Source: Methanofollis sp. (GTDB taxonomy: Archaea; Halobacteriota; Methanomicrobia; Methanomicrobiales; Methanofollaceae). Taken from it: DNA of 34,802 bases. Positions within the stretch are counted from its first letter, which is position 1; the number at the start of each line of letters is the position of its first letter. The stretch is from assembly GCA_028696365.1 (NCBI GenBank), contig JAQVHG010000002.1, forward strand, positions 1 to 34,802, read 5' to 3'. Below, one piece after another: positions 1 through 7,742 of this stretch. Made by a program: the position numbers and the translations under genes. The notes beneath the pieces were generated by a model. It was not told the DNA's origin, searched no databases, and worked only from the letters and a program-made list of their open reading frames with translations.

Positions 1-1563
1 GTGCGTCCCCCGTTCCCCGACGACCGGCTCGTAGCCCTGAGAGACCGCCAGGATCTCGGCATGGACCTGCGCCTTCCGGGCAGCCTCGATCACCTCATCT
101 CTTCCTGCCTCGGGCCTTCCGTACCTGATATTCTCTTCGATGGAGGTATGGAAGAGGAAGAGGTCCTGCGAGACGACTGAGACCTGACGGCGTACCCATC
201 CAGAATCGAGGTCGGCAAGATCGTAGCCGTCAAGGGTGATCATACCCGACTGCGGGGTGAAAAATTTCAGGAGCAAATTGATCAGCGTCGTCTTCCCGGC
301 CCCAGTCCGCCCGATGAGTGCGACGACCTCGCCTGGCCCGACGCTGAGATTGACCCCATGCAGGACCGGTGTCTCATCTACATATGAGAACGAGACGTCC
401 TGAAACTCGATCTTTCCTTCTATAGAATCTGGAATGATCTCGCCGCTCTGACCTGACTCGGTCTCAGTCCTGAACAATTCCTGGAGCCGTTCGACCGAGG
501 TGAAGACAGGCTGGATGATAACCGGGAGAGAGAAGAAGGTGCTGGAGGCGGTTGAAAACGTCACAATATATGCAACATATGCAACAAAGTCCCCGACCGT
601 CATCACCCCGACGAGGACGTCCTGCCCGCCGATCCAGATGACAGCGAGCAGCATCATAAACTGGGTGCCCAGGAGAAACTGGCTGGAAAAAGAGTTGAGC
701 ATCGAACTTTTGACCCTTGTCTGGATCACGCCCCTCAACGAATTCACCACACGTCCGACCTCCCGCGCTTCTGCAGCATGGGTCTTGACTGTCTCGATGC
801 CAGAGAGGATCTCCTGGAGGTCCCTGGAGACATAGGCTCCTCTCTCTCGTTCCAGGTAGGTGATGGCACGTATCCTGCTGATAAATATCAGATTGACCAG
901 GAGAAAGAGAGGCGTGAAGATGATCAGGATAAGAGTCAGTTTAGCGCTGAGAGCATAGAGTATGACCACAGAGAAGGCGACATAAAAGAGGCTGGAAAAG
1001 ATCTGGGGGAGATACTGGGAGAAGAGATACTGCATGATCCCGACATCTCCTGAGATGCGTGACATCAGGTATCCGGTCTGACCGGCCTTGAAGTACGAGA
1101 GAGGAAAACGGAGCACGTGCTCGAAGAGGTCGGTCTGGAGATGAAAGGTGTACTCCTCCCTGAACCTTACCAGGAGGTATGACTGAACCAGCCCGAGCAG
1201 CCCGATGGCGGCACCGAGGATACATATCGCCATGACAAGGGCCGGGAGAGAGGAACAGATCGCACTGAGCGAGGTGTCCAGGAGTGAAGAAGTTGGGGCA
1301 GTCACTGGCGAAGATCCAGTGGCACCAGGCACCACATAGTCAAGAAATATCTTACCTGAGAGGGGCACGAGCGCTCTCAACCCGACAAGAAGGAGAGTGA
1401 GACCAAGACTGATGACGCCGATCTTCCAGACTGGTCTCAGGTATCGGGAAAAAAAGAGAATGTCCTGGGTCCGGACTTTGCTGTCAGTCTCTCGTGCAGG
1501 AGTAAAGATCTCCCTGACAAATGCGATGCCGGCCCTGATCTTCGCAGCACCCTTCTGTCCCAT
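1..1563 (-). CDS. ABC exporter half-transporter (membrane + ATPase), C-terminus outside window
   Basis: Type I ABC exporter with fused membrane and nucleotide-binding domains. 521 codons are visible and the frame stays open to the left edge. I translated the minus strand from the ATG at 1563. Residues about 45-320 form the transmembrane domain (several hydrophobic helices, with a long extracellular loop after the first). Residues about 360 onward are the ATPase domain, with Walker A GRTGAGKTT and a Q-loop segment SVVSQDLFLF. The ABC signature and Walker B lie beyond position 1. There is no N-terminal C39 peptidase domain, so it probably does not cleave leader peptides. It starts 20 bp after the upstream radical SAM stop codon, so it is last in the PqqD-radical SAM-radical SAM operon. 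I infer export of the modified peptide; lipid or drug export by an unrelated family member is the alternative. Confidence 0.9.
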   Translation of the reverse strand, partial: MGQKGAAKIRAGIAFVREIFTPARETDSKVRTQDILFFSRYLRPVWKIGVISLGLTLLLVGLRALVPLSGKIFLDYVVPGATGSSPVTAPTSSLLDTSLSAICSSLPALVMAICILGAAIGLLGLVQSYLLVRFREEYTFHLQTDLFEHVLRFPLSYFKAGQTGYLMSRISGDVGIMQYLFSQYLPQIFSSLFYVAFSVVILYALSAKLTLILIIFTPLFLLVNLIFISRIRAITYLERERGAYVSRDLQEILSGIETVKTHAAEAREVGRVVNSLRGVIQTRVKSSMLNSFSSQFLLGTQFMMLLAVIWIGGQDVLVGVMTVGDFVAYVAYIVTFSTASSTFFSLPVIIQPVFTSVERLQELFRTETESGQSGEIIPDSIEGKIEFQDVSFSYVDETPVLHGVNLSVGPGEVVALIGRTGAGKTTLINLLLKFFTPQSGMITLDGYDLADLDSGWVRRQVSVVSQDLFLFHTSIEENIRYGRPEAGRDEVIEAARKAQVHAEILAVSQGYEPVVGERGTH

Positions 1564-1583
1564 GGCCTCTATCCGACGAGATC

Positions 1584-2732
1584 TCAGGAGGGAGGCTCAG
1601 AGACCAGCGTGCCCAGGTGCTCCTCCGCACCTGCACCCCTCCCCACCTTCCTGGTCTCTGGAAAGATCCCGGCCCGCTCAGCCTCCTCGCAGAACCAGTA
1701 CGGTTCCCAGAGGTCGCCACTCCGATAATAGTTCTGCGCAAGACAGCTCCCGAGGCACCGCCCTTTCATCAGACATCGCCCGCACACCCCCTCCAGTTTC
1801 TCAGGCAAACCTCCCCTGATCTCCCCAAGCATGGGAGTGTGTTCCCAGATATCGACGAGTCGGTCGGTTCTGGCATGCCCGAAGATCATTTCTGAAAGGC
1901 TCTCCCCGATCCCGCAGAGGGCGTAAGAACCGTCTGAGAGCACACCGAGAATGCTGAAGATCCCACAGACGCTGCAACCGTCCCCATGGTCCCCAAACAT
2001 CCTGCTCAACGGACGGAAGGCGGGGGGGTGATCATAGATCAGATTGAGGGTCGTGGTAGGGGCAAGATCCCGTTCGACCCATTGCCCAAGGGCGATGAGT
2101 TCTCTGATTTCCAGGGCCTCGCCACTGTGGTGCATCTGTTTGCCTCGCGAGGTGGGTTGCAGGAGGTTGAACTTCACCGACCCGGCGCCGAGCCACTCCG
2201 CGAGCCTGACCATCTCCCCGATCTGATCTCTGTTCCGCCGCATGACCGTCATGATCACCTGAGGTCTGAGCCCGGCATCAGCGAGATGCCTGACTCCTGC
2301 ACATGCCGTATCATAACTCCCGGGAACGCCCCTGACCCACTCATGGGTCGTTGCATCGGTACCGTCGAGGCTTACTGAGACAAAGGTATTCTTGCATGAG
2401 GCGATCGCCTCTGCGATCTCTGAGGCCATCAGGGTCCCGTTGGTCTCTAATACAAGTTTTAATCCCTCTCTCTTGACAATATCCACCATTTCTGCGAATT
2501 GTGGATGGAGCAGAGGCTCTCCCCCCGTAAGTTTCACCGTCATGAGCCCAAGCGGTTGCGCCTCTCTAATAATGGAGACAAAGAGATCAATGGGGAGGAA
2601 CGATGTGGCCTTAGTGGCGTTCTGATACTTGGGTGCGATCCAGCAGTGACGACATGCGAGGTTGCACTCGTCGGTGAGGTAGAAGTAGAGCTGGTATAGG
2701 GGATATCTCCGCGTCTCACTGTCAGTGCTCAC
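1584..2732 (-). CDS. radical SAM/SPASM peptide-modifying enzyme, ScmF-like
   Basis: 382-residue radical SAM enzyme with a C-terminal SPASM domain, predicted to bind [4Fe-4S] and S-adenosylmethionine and modify a ribosomal peptide. The CxxxCxxC cluster motif is Cys23, Cys27 and Cys30 (TDECNLACRHCW). GGEP follows at about residue 70. The C-terminal third holds the SPASM cysteines: CSVC, an isolated Cys, then CxxCx5CxxxC (CGRCLMKGRCLGSC) and a last Cys. I chose GTG 2732 because it overlaps the upstream TGA as GTGA and has a strong Shine-Dalgarno just before it; an ATG at 2783 would add 17 residues overlapping the upstream gene. The N-terminal segment YPLYQLYFYLTDECNLACRH resembles the ScmF subfamily as I remember it. 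The exact chemistry (thioether, C-C or C-O crosslink, epimerisation) cannot be read from sequence. Confidence 0.88.
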   Translation of the reverse strand: MSTDSETRRYPLYQLYFYLTDECNLACRHCWIAPKYQNATKATSFLPIDLFVSIIREAQPLGLMTVKLTGGEPLLHPQFAEMVDIVKREGLKLVLETNGTLMASEIAEAIASCKNTFVSVSLDGTDATTHEWVRGVPGSYDTACAGVRHLADAGLRPQVIMTVMRRNRDQIGEMVRLAEWLGAGSVKFNLLQPTSRGKQMHHSGEALEIRELIALGQWVERDLAPTTTLNLIYDHPPAFRPLSRMFGDHGDGCSVCGIFSILGVLSDGSYALCGIGESLSEMIFGHARTDRLVDIWEHTPMLGEIRGGLPEKLEGVCGRCLMKGRCLGSCLAQNYYRSGDLWEPYWFCEEAERAGIFPETRKVGRGAGAEEHLGTLVSEPPS

Positions 2733-3847
2733 AGGATCACCTCGGGCAGCCGTCCCCCGGCCGCAATAAATCTTCTCAGACATGCGTCAGGGCTCGGGTG
2801 GTAGACGTCACCGAGGGTCGTATACGCAAGGGCAGGACAGTTGCCGGTACAGAATTTTATGTAGTCACATCCACGGCAGAAGGCAAATTGTTCCAGCGGG
2901 ATCTCTTGCCTTCTCCTCAGCTTGTTCAGGTCCGGATGATAGGTCCAAATGTCCTGGAGGGCGGTTCTGCCGATCTGTCCGAGTTCGATGTGGCTGATCA
3001 GGATGCAGGGGACGATCACCCCGTCGGCCCGCACCGCGATCTTGCTCGTCGTGCAGCCGCAACCGGTGAGAGAGCCACCGCCGGGCAGTCTGTCCATTCC
3101 CTCTAGACGGGCACGCTCCATCTCCGCCCACCGCTCCGCCTCTGCAAGAGGGCCAGCAGTAGCCGAGATCCGGTTCCCATACTCCTGTTTCAGTCGTACC
3201 AACGTCTCCATGGCCTGGGTCCGATCGGCGACAGTGAGTTGCACCGCTTCAGTGTGTTCCCGGCAGAGGCCGAAATGGGACGCTGCGTTGGTGGAGAAAG
3301 ATGGAAGCCCAAGGTCTTCAAGGAGGAACCTTGCGATCTCGTCGAGGTGGTCGACGTTCTGGCGGTGGATCGTCACCCTGACCGCTACGGGTATTTCATG
3401 ATCCCTGAGATGCCCTATCCCATTTACTGCCTGATCAAATGTCCCTGTTCCCCGAAAGGAGTCATGAACCCTAGGAGTAGGGCCGTCGATGGAGACCTGC
3501 ACCGAGGTGCACCGCCCAGTCCCGGCGAGATGTGCAGCCGCATCATCGGTGATCAGCGTCCCGTTGGAAAGAATCGAGAACCGCATTCTATTTTCTACGA
3601 TCCCGTCGATGAGTTCAGGGAGGTCGGGCCGACAGAAGGGCTCGCCACCCTGGAGAGTGACGTTCATCACCGCGCAGCGGTTCAGTTCCTCAAAGAAATG
3701 CAGCCACTCGTCGATCGGGAGGTCGCGCTCTGCTTCGGATGCACTCGAAAAGTGGCTACAGTAGGTACACCGAAGGTTGCAGCGGTTCGTAACTGCAAGG
3801 TCGACTGTCCTCGGCGAGCGCATGACTTGAGATTTGGGAGGGGTCAT
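2729..3847 (-). CDS. radical SAM/SPASM peptide-modifying enzyme, ScmE-like
   Basis: 372-residue radical SAM enzyme of the PqqE/SPASM type. The [4Fe-4S]-SAM motif is Cys23, Cys27 and Cys30 (TNRCNLRCTYC), with GGEP at about residue 67. The SPASM region (about 255-355) contains CGC, a further Cys in VPC, CxxCx5CxxxC (CRGCDYIKFCTGNC) and a final Cys, enough for auxiliary clusters. Its start overlaps the PqqD-like gene by 4 bp (ATGA) and its stop overlaps the next radical SAM gene by 4 bp (GTGA), so the three are translationally coupled. Two radical SAM/SPASM enzymes following a PqqD-like gene is the arrangement I remember for ScmD-ScmE-ScmF. They may act sequentially or on different residues of the same peptide. 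Confidence 0.88.
   Translation of the reverse strand: MTPPKSQVMRSPRTVDLAVTNRCNLRCTYCSHFSSASEAERDLPIDEWLHFFEELNRCAVMNVTLQGGEPFCRPDLPELIDGIVENRMRFSILSNGTLITDDAAAHLAGTGRCTSVQVSIDGPTPRVHDSFRGTGTFDQAVNGIGHLRDHEIPVAVRVTIHRQNVDHLDEIARFLLEDLGLPSFSTNAASHFGLCREHTEAVQLTVADRTQAMETLVRLKQEYGNRISATAGPLAEAERWAEMERARLEGMDRLPGGGSLTGCGCTTSKIAVRADGVIVPCILISHIELGQIGRTALQDIWTYHPDLNKLRRRQEIPLEQFAFCRGCDYIKFCTGNCPALAYTTLGDVYHPSPDACLRRFIAAGGRLPEVIL
2734..2743 (-). promoter_or_regulatory. strong Shine-Dalgarno deciding the ScmF-like start
   Basis: Minus-strand GAGGTGATCC is complementary to the usual archaeal 16S rRNA 3' tail and lies one base before the GTG at 2732. It lies within the last codons of the upstream radical SAM gene, so it supports coupled translation from GTG 2732 rather than the more distant ATG at 2783. 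Confidence 0.75.
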
Positions 3848-4134
3848 GGAGTGGTCACGTCCTGCCCCACATAACCTCGTTCCACAAGTTCATCGATGAA
3901 TTGCATAATCTCAGCCGGCGCCTCTTCTGGGACGTTGGAAAACAATCGCATCATCGCCTCTGCGATCTCCTTGACTGAGGTAGTGCCGTCCAGCATCTTC
4001 CAGGCAAGGGCACCTGTTGGGTTGAGGCCAAAGACATTTCCAGTGTCGGGATCGAAAAGGATTGCCCAGTCGTCGAACTCCTCCCTGAAAACGATGTCCG
4101 GGTTCCGTACGTGATATTTAATTGTTTTGCTCAT
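3844..4134 (-). CDS. PqqD-like RiPP recognition element, ScmD-like
   Basis: 96-residue PqqD-family protein. The fold is recognisable from DDWAILFDPDTGNVFGLNPTG (three-strand sheet), then ALAWKMLDGTTSVKEIAEAM and a C-terminal helix ending in FIDELVERGYV. Family knowledge: PqqD-like domains bind the leader of a precursor peptide and present it to the radical SAM partner. It is the first gene of a coupled operon (ATGA overlap with the next gene). There is no clear Shine-Dalgarno, and a TATA box 27 bp upstream of the ATG suggests a leaderless transcript. Its likely ligand is the leader of the peptide encoded at 6780-6971. The family call is firm; the partner is inferred. Confidence 0.88.
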   Translation of the reverse strand: MSKTIKYHVRNPDIVFREEFDDWAILFDPDTGNVFGLNPTGALAWKMLDGTTSVKEIAEAMMRLFSNVPEEAPAEIMQFIDELVERGYVGQDVTTP

Positions 4135-4155
4135 TGCCCGAGAGATCCGAACAGT

Positions 4156-4167
4156 CCTATATAATTG
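4156..4167 (-). promoter_or_regulatory. TATA box of the PqqD/radical SAM operon
   Basis: Minus-strand CAATTATATAGG is centred about 27 bp before the ATG at 4134, so transcription should start at or next to the start codon (leaderless mRNA). Confidence 0.6.
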
Positions 4168-4313
4168 TGTTCCTGGTGTTCTGCTGATCCTGGATACACA
4201 TCAAAACCTCTCTCTGTCCTGACGATATCCTTGGTCCAGAGGTATGGATGATGTGACCGCACCCTGTCTATCAAGAACATCTGGCAGTCGCCCTAGCTTT
4301 GGCTGCGGCAAAA

Positions 4314-4606
4314 TATGAGGTCATTCCAAAACTCTCCAGCCCTCCCCCTCCTCAGAAGAGGGCACTGAATGTGGTGGAGAAATCCTCTCTCTTCGTTGCC
4401 CAATCATGCCTTCATGCCTTCCAACTTCACCTCACCGTGCCCGGGGGCGCTGCCCCCGGACCCCCGGGATGAAGATAGGGTCGGGAAGGCATCATGGGCA
4501 ACTGTGACGAGAGTGCTGCCGTCCACGACCAATCGTGTGGCGGGGGGTTCGGGGGGCGGCAAGCCCCCCGACAGAGAGAGAGATCCAGAGGATTTCTACA
4601 GGGCCA
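4314..4606. repeat. hybrid R1/R2 MITE-like repeat
   Basis: Left end GAGGTCATTCCAAAACTCTC is of the R1 type; right end GATTTCTACAGGGCC is of the R2 type. Inside are two GC-rich hairpin blocks (CGGGGGCGCTGCCCCCG and a GGGGGGCGGCAAGCCCCCC block) and the shared phrase GAGAGTGCTGCCGTCC, also seen at about 32899 and, inverted, at about 10390, 18270 and 27990. It fills most of the gap between the two divergent halves of the RiPP cluster. Confidence 0.75.
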
Positions 4607-4705
4607 GAAATTCAGAAACGAAAAAATTCAGTTCAAGATGATTTTCAACCCCTGTGAGTTTAGGGATATGTTCTATGTAAAAGGAATTGGAGTGCCGCTG
4701 AGGTG

Positions 4706-4722
4706 CAAACATATTTATATCG
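4706..4722 (+). promoter_or_regulatory. possible promoter for the HprK-like gene
   Basis: AAACATATTTATATCG resembles a BRE/TATA element and is the most AT-rich stretch of this gap. It is about 190 bp before the ATG at 4904, which would give a leader of roughly 160 nt. The assignment is weak. Confidence 0.3.
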
Positions 4723-4903
4723 ATATAATGAGGCTCGACCAGAGGTTCTGGCAGGGTGTGATATCAATACATCGCGATCGCTCGAACTGAGATCAAGGAT
4801 CTGATATCTCAACCAGATTGGTGTGTAACATGGGTTACACGGCGAAAAGGATCTTTGGAGATGGAGAAGATTGCTTATTTTGTAGAAAAATGTGCTTCAG
4901 GCG

Positions 4904-5833
4904 ATGAAATCTATATCTGAGGATCCATGGAAGAGTCCCGGGGTGGAATGGGGAGAGGACAGAGGATACCTGCTCACTCTCGGCGATGGACAGAGGCGGG
5001 TACTCTGTGCAGATGAGGGAATGACCGAATGGCTTAGCCGTTTCGCCGCGATCCTGAGGCTCGCACCAGGTTGTGTGGGGAATGGTCCTGTAATTTATTA
5101 TATGAGCAGAGGGGGCGTTTCTCCTCGTCTATTTGCGGGGTGGGAGTGCCATCCTCTCAGGTTCTTTCGGGTCTGGTGCCACCCAAAATCCCCCGACATG
5201 ATCCTGGAATCCTCCTGGACCTGGGAGGAGAAACGCTTCATACCATATATCATGATGCACGAGGCTCTCTCGGTTTTATGCACTGATCTCCATGTGCCGA
5301 CCGCCCTCCCCCTTCACACTGCCGCTCTCGCACGGGACGCCGGGGACGGCGGAGCGGTGGCGCTCCTGGCACCCAGTGGGACCGGGAAATCGACCTGTGC
5401 GGCACGGGTTCCATCACCGTGGGAACCTCTCTGTGACGATATGGCCCTCATCGTTAGGGACAGCGATGGGGCGTTTCGTCTCCATCCTCTCCCCACCTGG
5501 AGCGAGGTCACGATGCGAGGACGCACCGATCTGACCTGGGACGTCTGCCGCCACCTCCCGCTACAGGCCGTTTATCTCCTCGAACAGGGCGATCGAGACA
5601 GAGTGACTGAAGTCGGAAATGGGGAGGCCACCGCTGCAATCTTTCGTTCCTCGGTCCAGATCATGACACCGTATCTGAACCGTCTCGATCCAGCAGATGT
5701 CATAGTATTGAAGAGGCGATTTTTAGAAAATGCCTGTACCCTCGCCTCTGCGCTCCCGGCGTTCCGTCTCAGAGCGACCATTTCTGGGCGTTTCTGGGAG
5801 GCGATAGAAGGATCACTTGCAGATGAGCGATGA
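4904..5833 (+). CDS. HPr-kinase-like ATPase, ScmC-like
   Basis: 309-residue protein with an HprK-type P-loop: LLAPSGTGKST at about residues 154-164, preceded by LPLHTAAL and followed by LCDDMALIV and the conserved HPLPTWSE. Family knowledge: HprK-like proteins with a HAA-(x)n-GPSGxGKST...DD signature occur in several RiPP clusters, where relatives phosphorylate precursor peptides. The HPLPTWSE segment fits ScmC as I remember it. The ATG at 4904 is chosen; an in-frame GTG at 4892 would add four residues, and neither has a clear Shine-Dalgarno. A 25-codon ORF at 4830-4907 overlaps the ATG as ATGA and could couple translation. It is divergent from the PqqD/radical SAM operon across a repeat. Confidence 0.82.
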   Translation: MKSISEDPWKSPGVEWGEDRGYLLTLGDGQRRVLCADEGMTEWLSRFAAILRLAPGCVGNGPVIYYMSRGGVSPRLFAGWECHPLRFFRVWCHPKSPDMILESSWTWEEKRFIPYIMMHEALSVLCTDLHVPTALPLHTAALARDAGDGGAVALLAPSGTGKSTCAARVPSPWEPLCDDMALIVRDSDGAFRLHPLPTWSEVTMRGRTDLTWDVCRHLPLQAVYLLEQGDRDRVTEVGNGEATAAIFRSSVQIMTPYLNRLDPADVIVLKRRFLENACTLASALPAFRLRATISGRFWEAIEGSLADER

Positions 5834-5942
5834 GATGACGCGGTAGACACACACCTGATACTGACTGCAGACCAATGAAAGATCTACGATACTGCTACGT
5901 AGAATTCAGCATGAATCCTGGGATCATATGCAATAAAAATCT

Positions 5943-6197
5943 GATATCGCGGCTTTGTAGAAACCCTTTTGATGGGTCACTCTAGCAGGGTGCGTGCCGC
6001 GCCCCCCCCGAACCCCCGCGCGAGTGATAGGGGGAAGGACGGCCTGTCTCTCTTCAAGTCTCTCGATTGTGCCTCCCCGTCTCTATCTTCATCCCAGGGG
6101 TTCGGGGGCAGAGCCCCACAGCACGAGCATAGGGGAAGGCGGCTGAATCATACTTAAACTAAGAAGAGATGAGGTTTTCTACAGAACCGATATCGCG
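5943..6197. repeat. R2 MITE-like element with apparent 9-bp target-site duplication
   Basis: Left terminus GGCTTTGTAGAAACCC at 5951 and right terminus GTTTTCTACAGAACC before 6189 form terminal inverted repeats. Both ends are flanked by GATATCGCG in the same orientation (5943-5951 and 6189-6197), as expected of a target-site duplication. The interior has the usual GC-rich blocks (CCGCGCCCCCCCCG; GTTCGGGGGCAGAGCCCC). There is no coding capacity for a transposase. It lies between the HprK-like gene and the peptide gene. Confidence 0.75.
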
Positions 6198-6298
6198 ACT
6201 ACAGAACCGATATCGCGACTACAGAACCGATATCGCGACTACAGAACCGATATCGCGACTACAGAACCGATATCGCGACTACAGAACCGATATCGCGA
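6179..6298. repeat. six tandem copies of a 20-bp unit
   Basis: Six head-to-tail copies of CTACAGAACCGATATCGCGA, identical except that the junction after the last copy reads CA in place of CT. Each unit equals the R2 terminus (CTACAGAACC) plus its target-site sequence (GATATCGCG), so the array appears to have been amplified from the right edge of the adjacent R2 element. There are no spacers. The unit contains the palindromes CGATATCG and TCGCGA. Confidence 0.95.
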
Positions 6299-6320
6299 CA
6301 TTGTAGAGACCTTCATTAAT

Positions 6321-6603
6321 TATGGACATATCCCAAAACTCACTGTGGTTGAAAATGATCTTGAACTGAATTTTTTCGTTTCTGAATTTCTAAACCCTAT
6401 CCTCCACCAGGGGGCGAGTGCCACCCGGACCCCCCGTGTCACGATAGGTCGTGGACGACAATCCCTCTTCAGGGAGTTTGAATATGCCTTCCCGGCTCAA
6501 TCTTCATCCCAGGGGTCCGGGGGCAGAGCCCCCGGCGAGATTCATGAGGGAAGGTGGTTGAGTCACACATGCACCCATAAAGGGTGAGGGTTTCTACAGA
6601 GCC
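6321..6603. repeat. hybrid R1/R2 MITE-like repeat
   Basis: Left end CATATCCCAAAACTCACTG (R1 type); right end GGGTTTCTACAGAGCC (R2 type). Internal blocks ACCAGGGGGCGAGTGCCACC and GGTCCGGGGGCAGAGCCCCC match other copies. It ends about 175 bp before the peptide gene. Confidence 0.75.
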
Positions 6604-6736
6604 GAATCTAGAAACCATGAGGACAGTGGGTGACTCCGTCGCTCTTCTGTGTTAATCAATCCTCATTGCGGTGGGATCATCATGGGAATTGAGGCTGATG
6701 TTCAGGACCGATCGGCAGGGTTACAATCGAACGAAT

Positions 6737-6748
6737 GTATATATATAC
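6737..6748 (+). promoter_or_regulatory. TATA box of the peptide precursor gene
   Basis: GTATATATATAC is centred near 6742. A start 25-27 bp downstream gives a leader of about 10 nt that holds GGTGG (6771-6775) as a short Shine-Dalgarno. A second AT-rich box, AATATTATAA at 6752-6761, could alternatively give a leaderless start. Confidence 0.55.
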
Positions 6749-6779
6749 GCCAATATTATAACGCAATCCTGGTGGCTAC

Positions 6780-6971
6780 ATGGCAGACACCAGAGATTAT
6801 GAAGCGCCCAGAATGATAGATCTCAGCGAACAGGTGCGTGTCGGACACGGGCTTTGTCAGGACGGGAGTTGTCCCGCCACAGGCAATTGCCAAAACGGAT
6901 GTTATGCATCTGGGCACTGTACAAGCGGTGGAGAGGCGAATTCTACATGTTCTGAAGGGCCTGCAGTCTGA
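6780..6971 (+). CDS. proposed RiPP precursor peptide, six cysteines, CxxG repeats
   Basis: 63-residue peptide. Residues 1-25 look like a leader (YEAPRMIDLSE then VRVGHGL). Residues 26-63 form a Cys/Gly-rich core with cysteines at 26, 31, 37, 41, 47 and 57. The core reads as four imperfect repeats opening with CQDG (26), CQNG (37), CTSG (47) and CSEG (57), at spacings of 11, 10 and 10. Its own TATA box and GGTGG support expression. It sits directly before a peptidase and a nucleotidyltransferase-like gene and near PqqD/radical SAM genes. I infer that it is the substrate of the cluster, with radical SAM chemistry on the core cysteines or their neighbours. The main alternative is a small Cys-rich metal-binding protein; the acidic, Cys-free leader with a YExP...DLSE phrase argues for a precursor. 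Confidence 0.72.
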   Translation: MADTRDYEAPRMIDLSEQVRVGHGLCQDGSCPATGNCQNGCYASGHCTSGGEANSTCSEGPAV

Positions 6972-7127
6972 ACACCACGAGTCTGTATGGTAGGCTGTTT
7001 CTTCGGAGTTCCCGCGCCTGATCGCCCAGGAAAACAGCAGCCGCGCTGAGCAAGAAGGGATCTCATCTAAGTGATGCGGTCCGTAAAAATGGTGCACTTA
7101 GGGCGAACGTGACGGAGGTCCACCGAT

Positions 7128-7742
7128 ATGATCTCTAACCAGATCGATCTCATCACCTACGTGGGACCGAGCATGTACCCCACCTTGAAGCCTCTAGACC
7201 TCCTGTATTGTCGCCCCGCAGGTGAGAGGAGCAGGGTGCGGAAAGGGGACGTGATAGTTTTCCAGCATCCTGAAATCGGCCATATCGTCATCCACCGGGT
7301 CATTGCTGTCACTTCTGCAGGAATAAAGACTCGAGGAGATAACAACAGCCTTGAAGACCCGTATCTCGTCTCCCCAGATGCGGTTCTCGGTCTGGCTCTC
7401 TACGCAAGACGGAATGGGAGACTTATAGCGATAAGGGGGGGATACAGAGGACGATCCCGCGCCGCCGCTATCCAGATGCGCCGCCGGGCGGTGCATATCG
7501 CGGCGGCTGTGCTGCGCCGTCCCTGCGACGCCCTTCCCAGGAGATGCCCGGTCGAAATTCCTTTCCTTCGGGTCGTCGCCTTCAGACGAACCCACGGCAC
7601 AGAGTTGCGTCTCCTCCTTGGCGGGCGATCGATCGGACACCTCCCGGCCGGTGAGAGGCGCTGGCGGATCAAGCGGCCGTTTGGGATTATCGTAAATGAA
7701 GAAGCACTCCCTGGACCACACTCAGAGGAGAAGCATGAGTGA
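7128..7742 (+). CDS. S24/S26-family peptidase (signal-peptidase-like), probable leader peptidase
   Basis: 204-residue protein whose N-terminal half matches type I signal peptidases. GPSMYPTL carries the nucleophile Ser15, IVIHRVIA carries His56 in place of the bacterial lysine, and GDNN carries Asp71. This is the Ser-His-Asp form known from archaeal and ER signal peptidases. Unlike a true signal peptidase, it has no N-terminal membrane anchor, so it is probably cytoplasmic. The Arg-rich C-terminal half (about 100-204) is not recognised. Shine-Dalgarno GGAGGT at 7114-7119 supports ATG 7128. It overlaps the next gene by 8 bp. I infer cleavage of the 6780-6971 leader, since the ABC transporter lacks a peptidase domain. 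Confidence 0.82.
   Translation: MISNQIDLITYVGPSMYPTLKPLDLLYCRPAGERSRVRKGDVIVFQHPEIGHIVIHRVIAVTSAGIKTRGDNNSLEDPYLVSPDAVLGLALYARRNGRLIAIRGGYRGRSRAAAIQMRRRAVHIAAAVLRRPCDALPRRCPVEIPFLRVVAFRRTHGTELRLLLGGRSIGHLPAGERRWRIKRPFGIIVNEEALPGPHSEEKHE

Noticed and set aside
6179-6298. CRISPR array
   Set aside because: The 20-bp units are directly adjacent with no spacers, and no cas genes are in the window.
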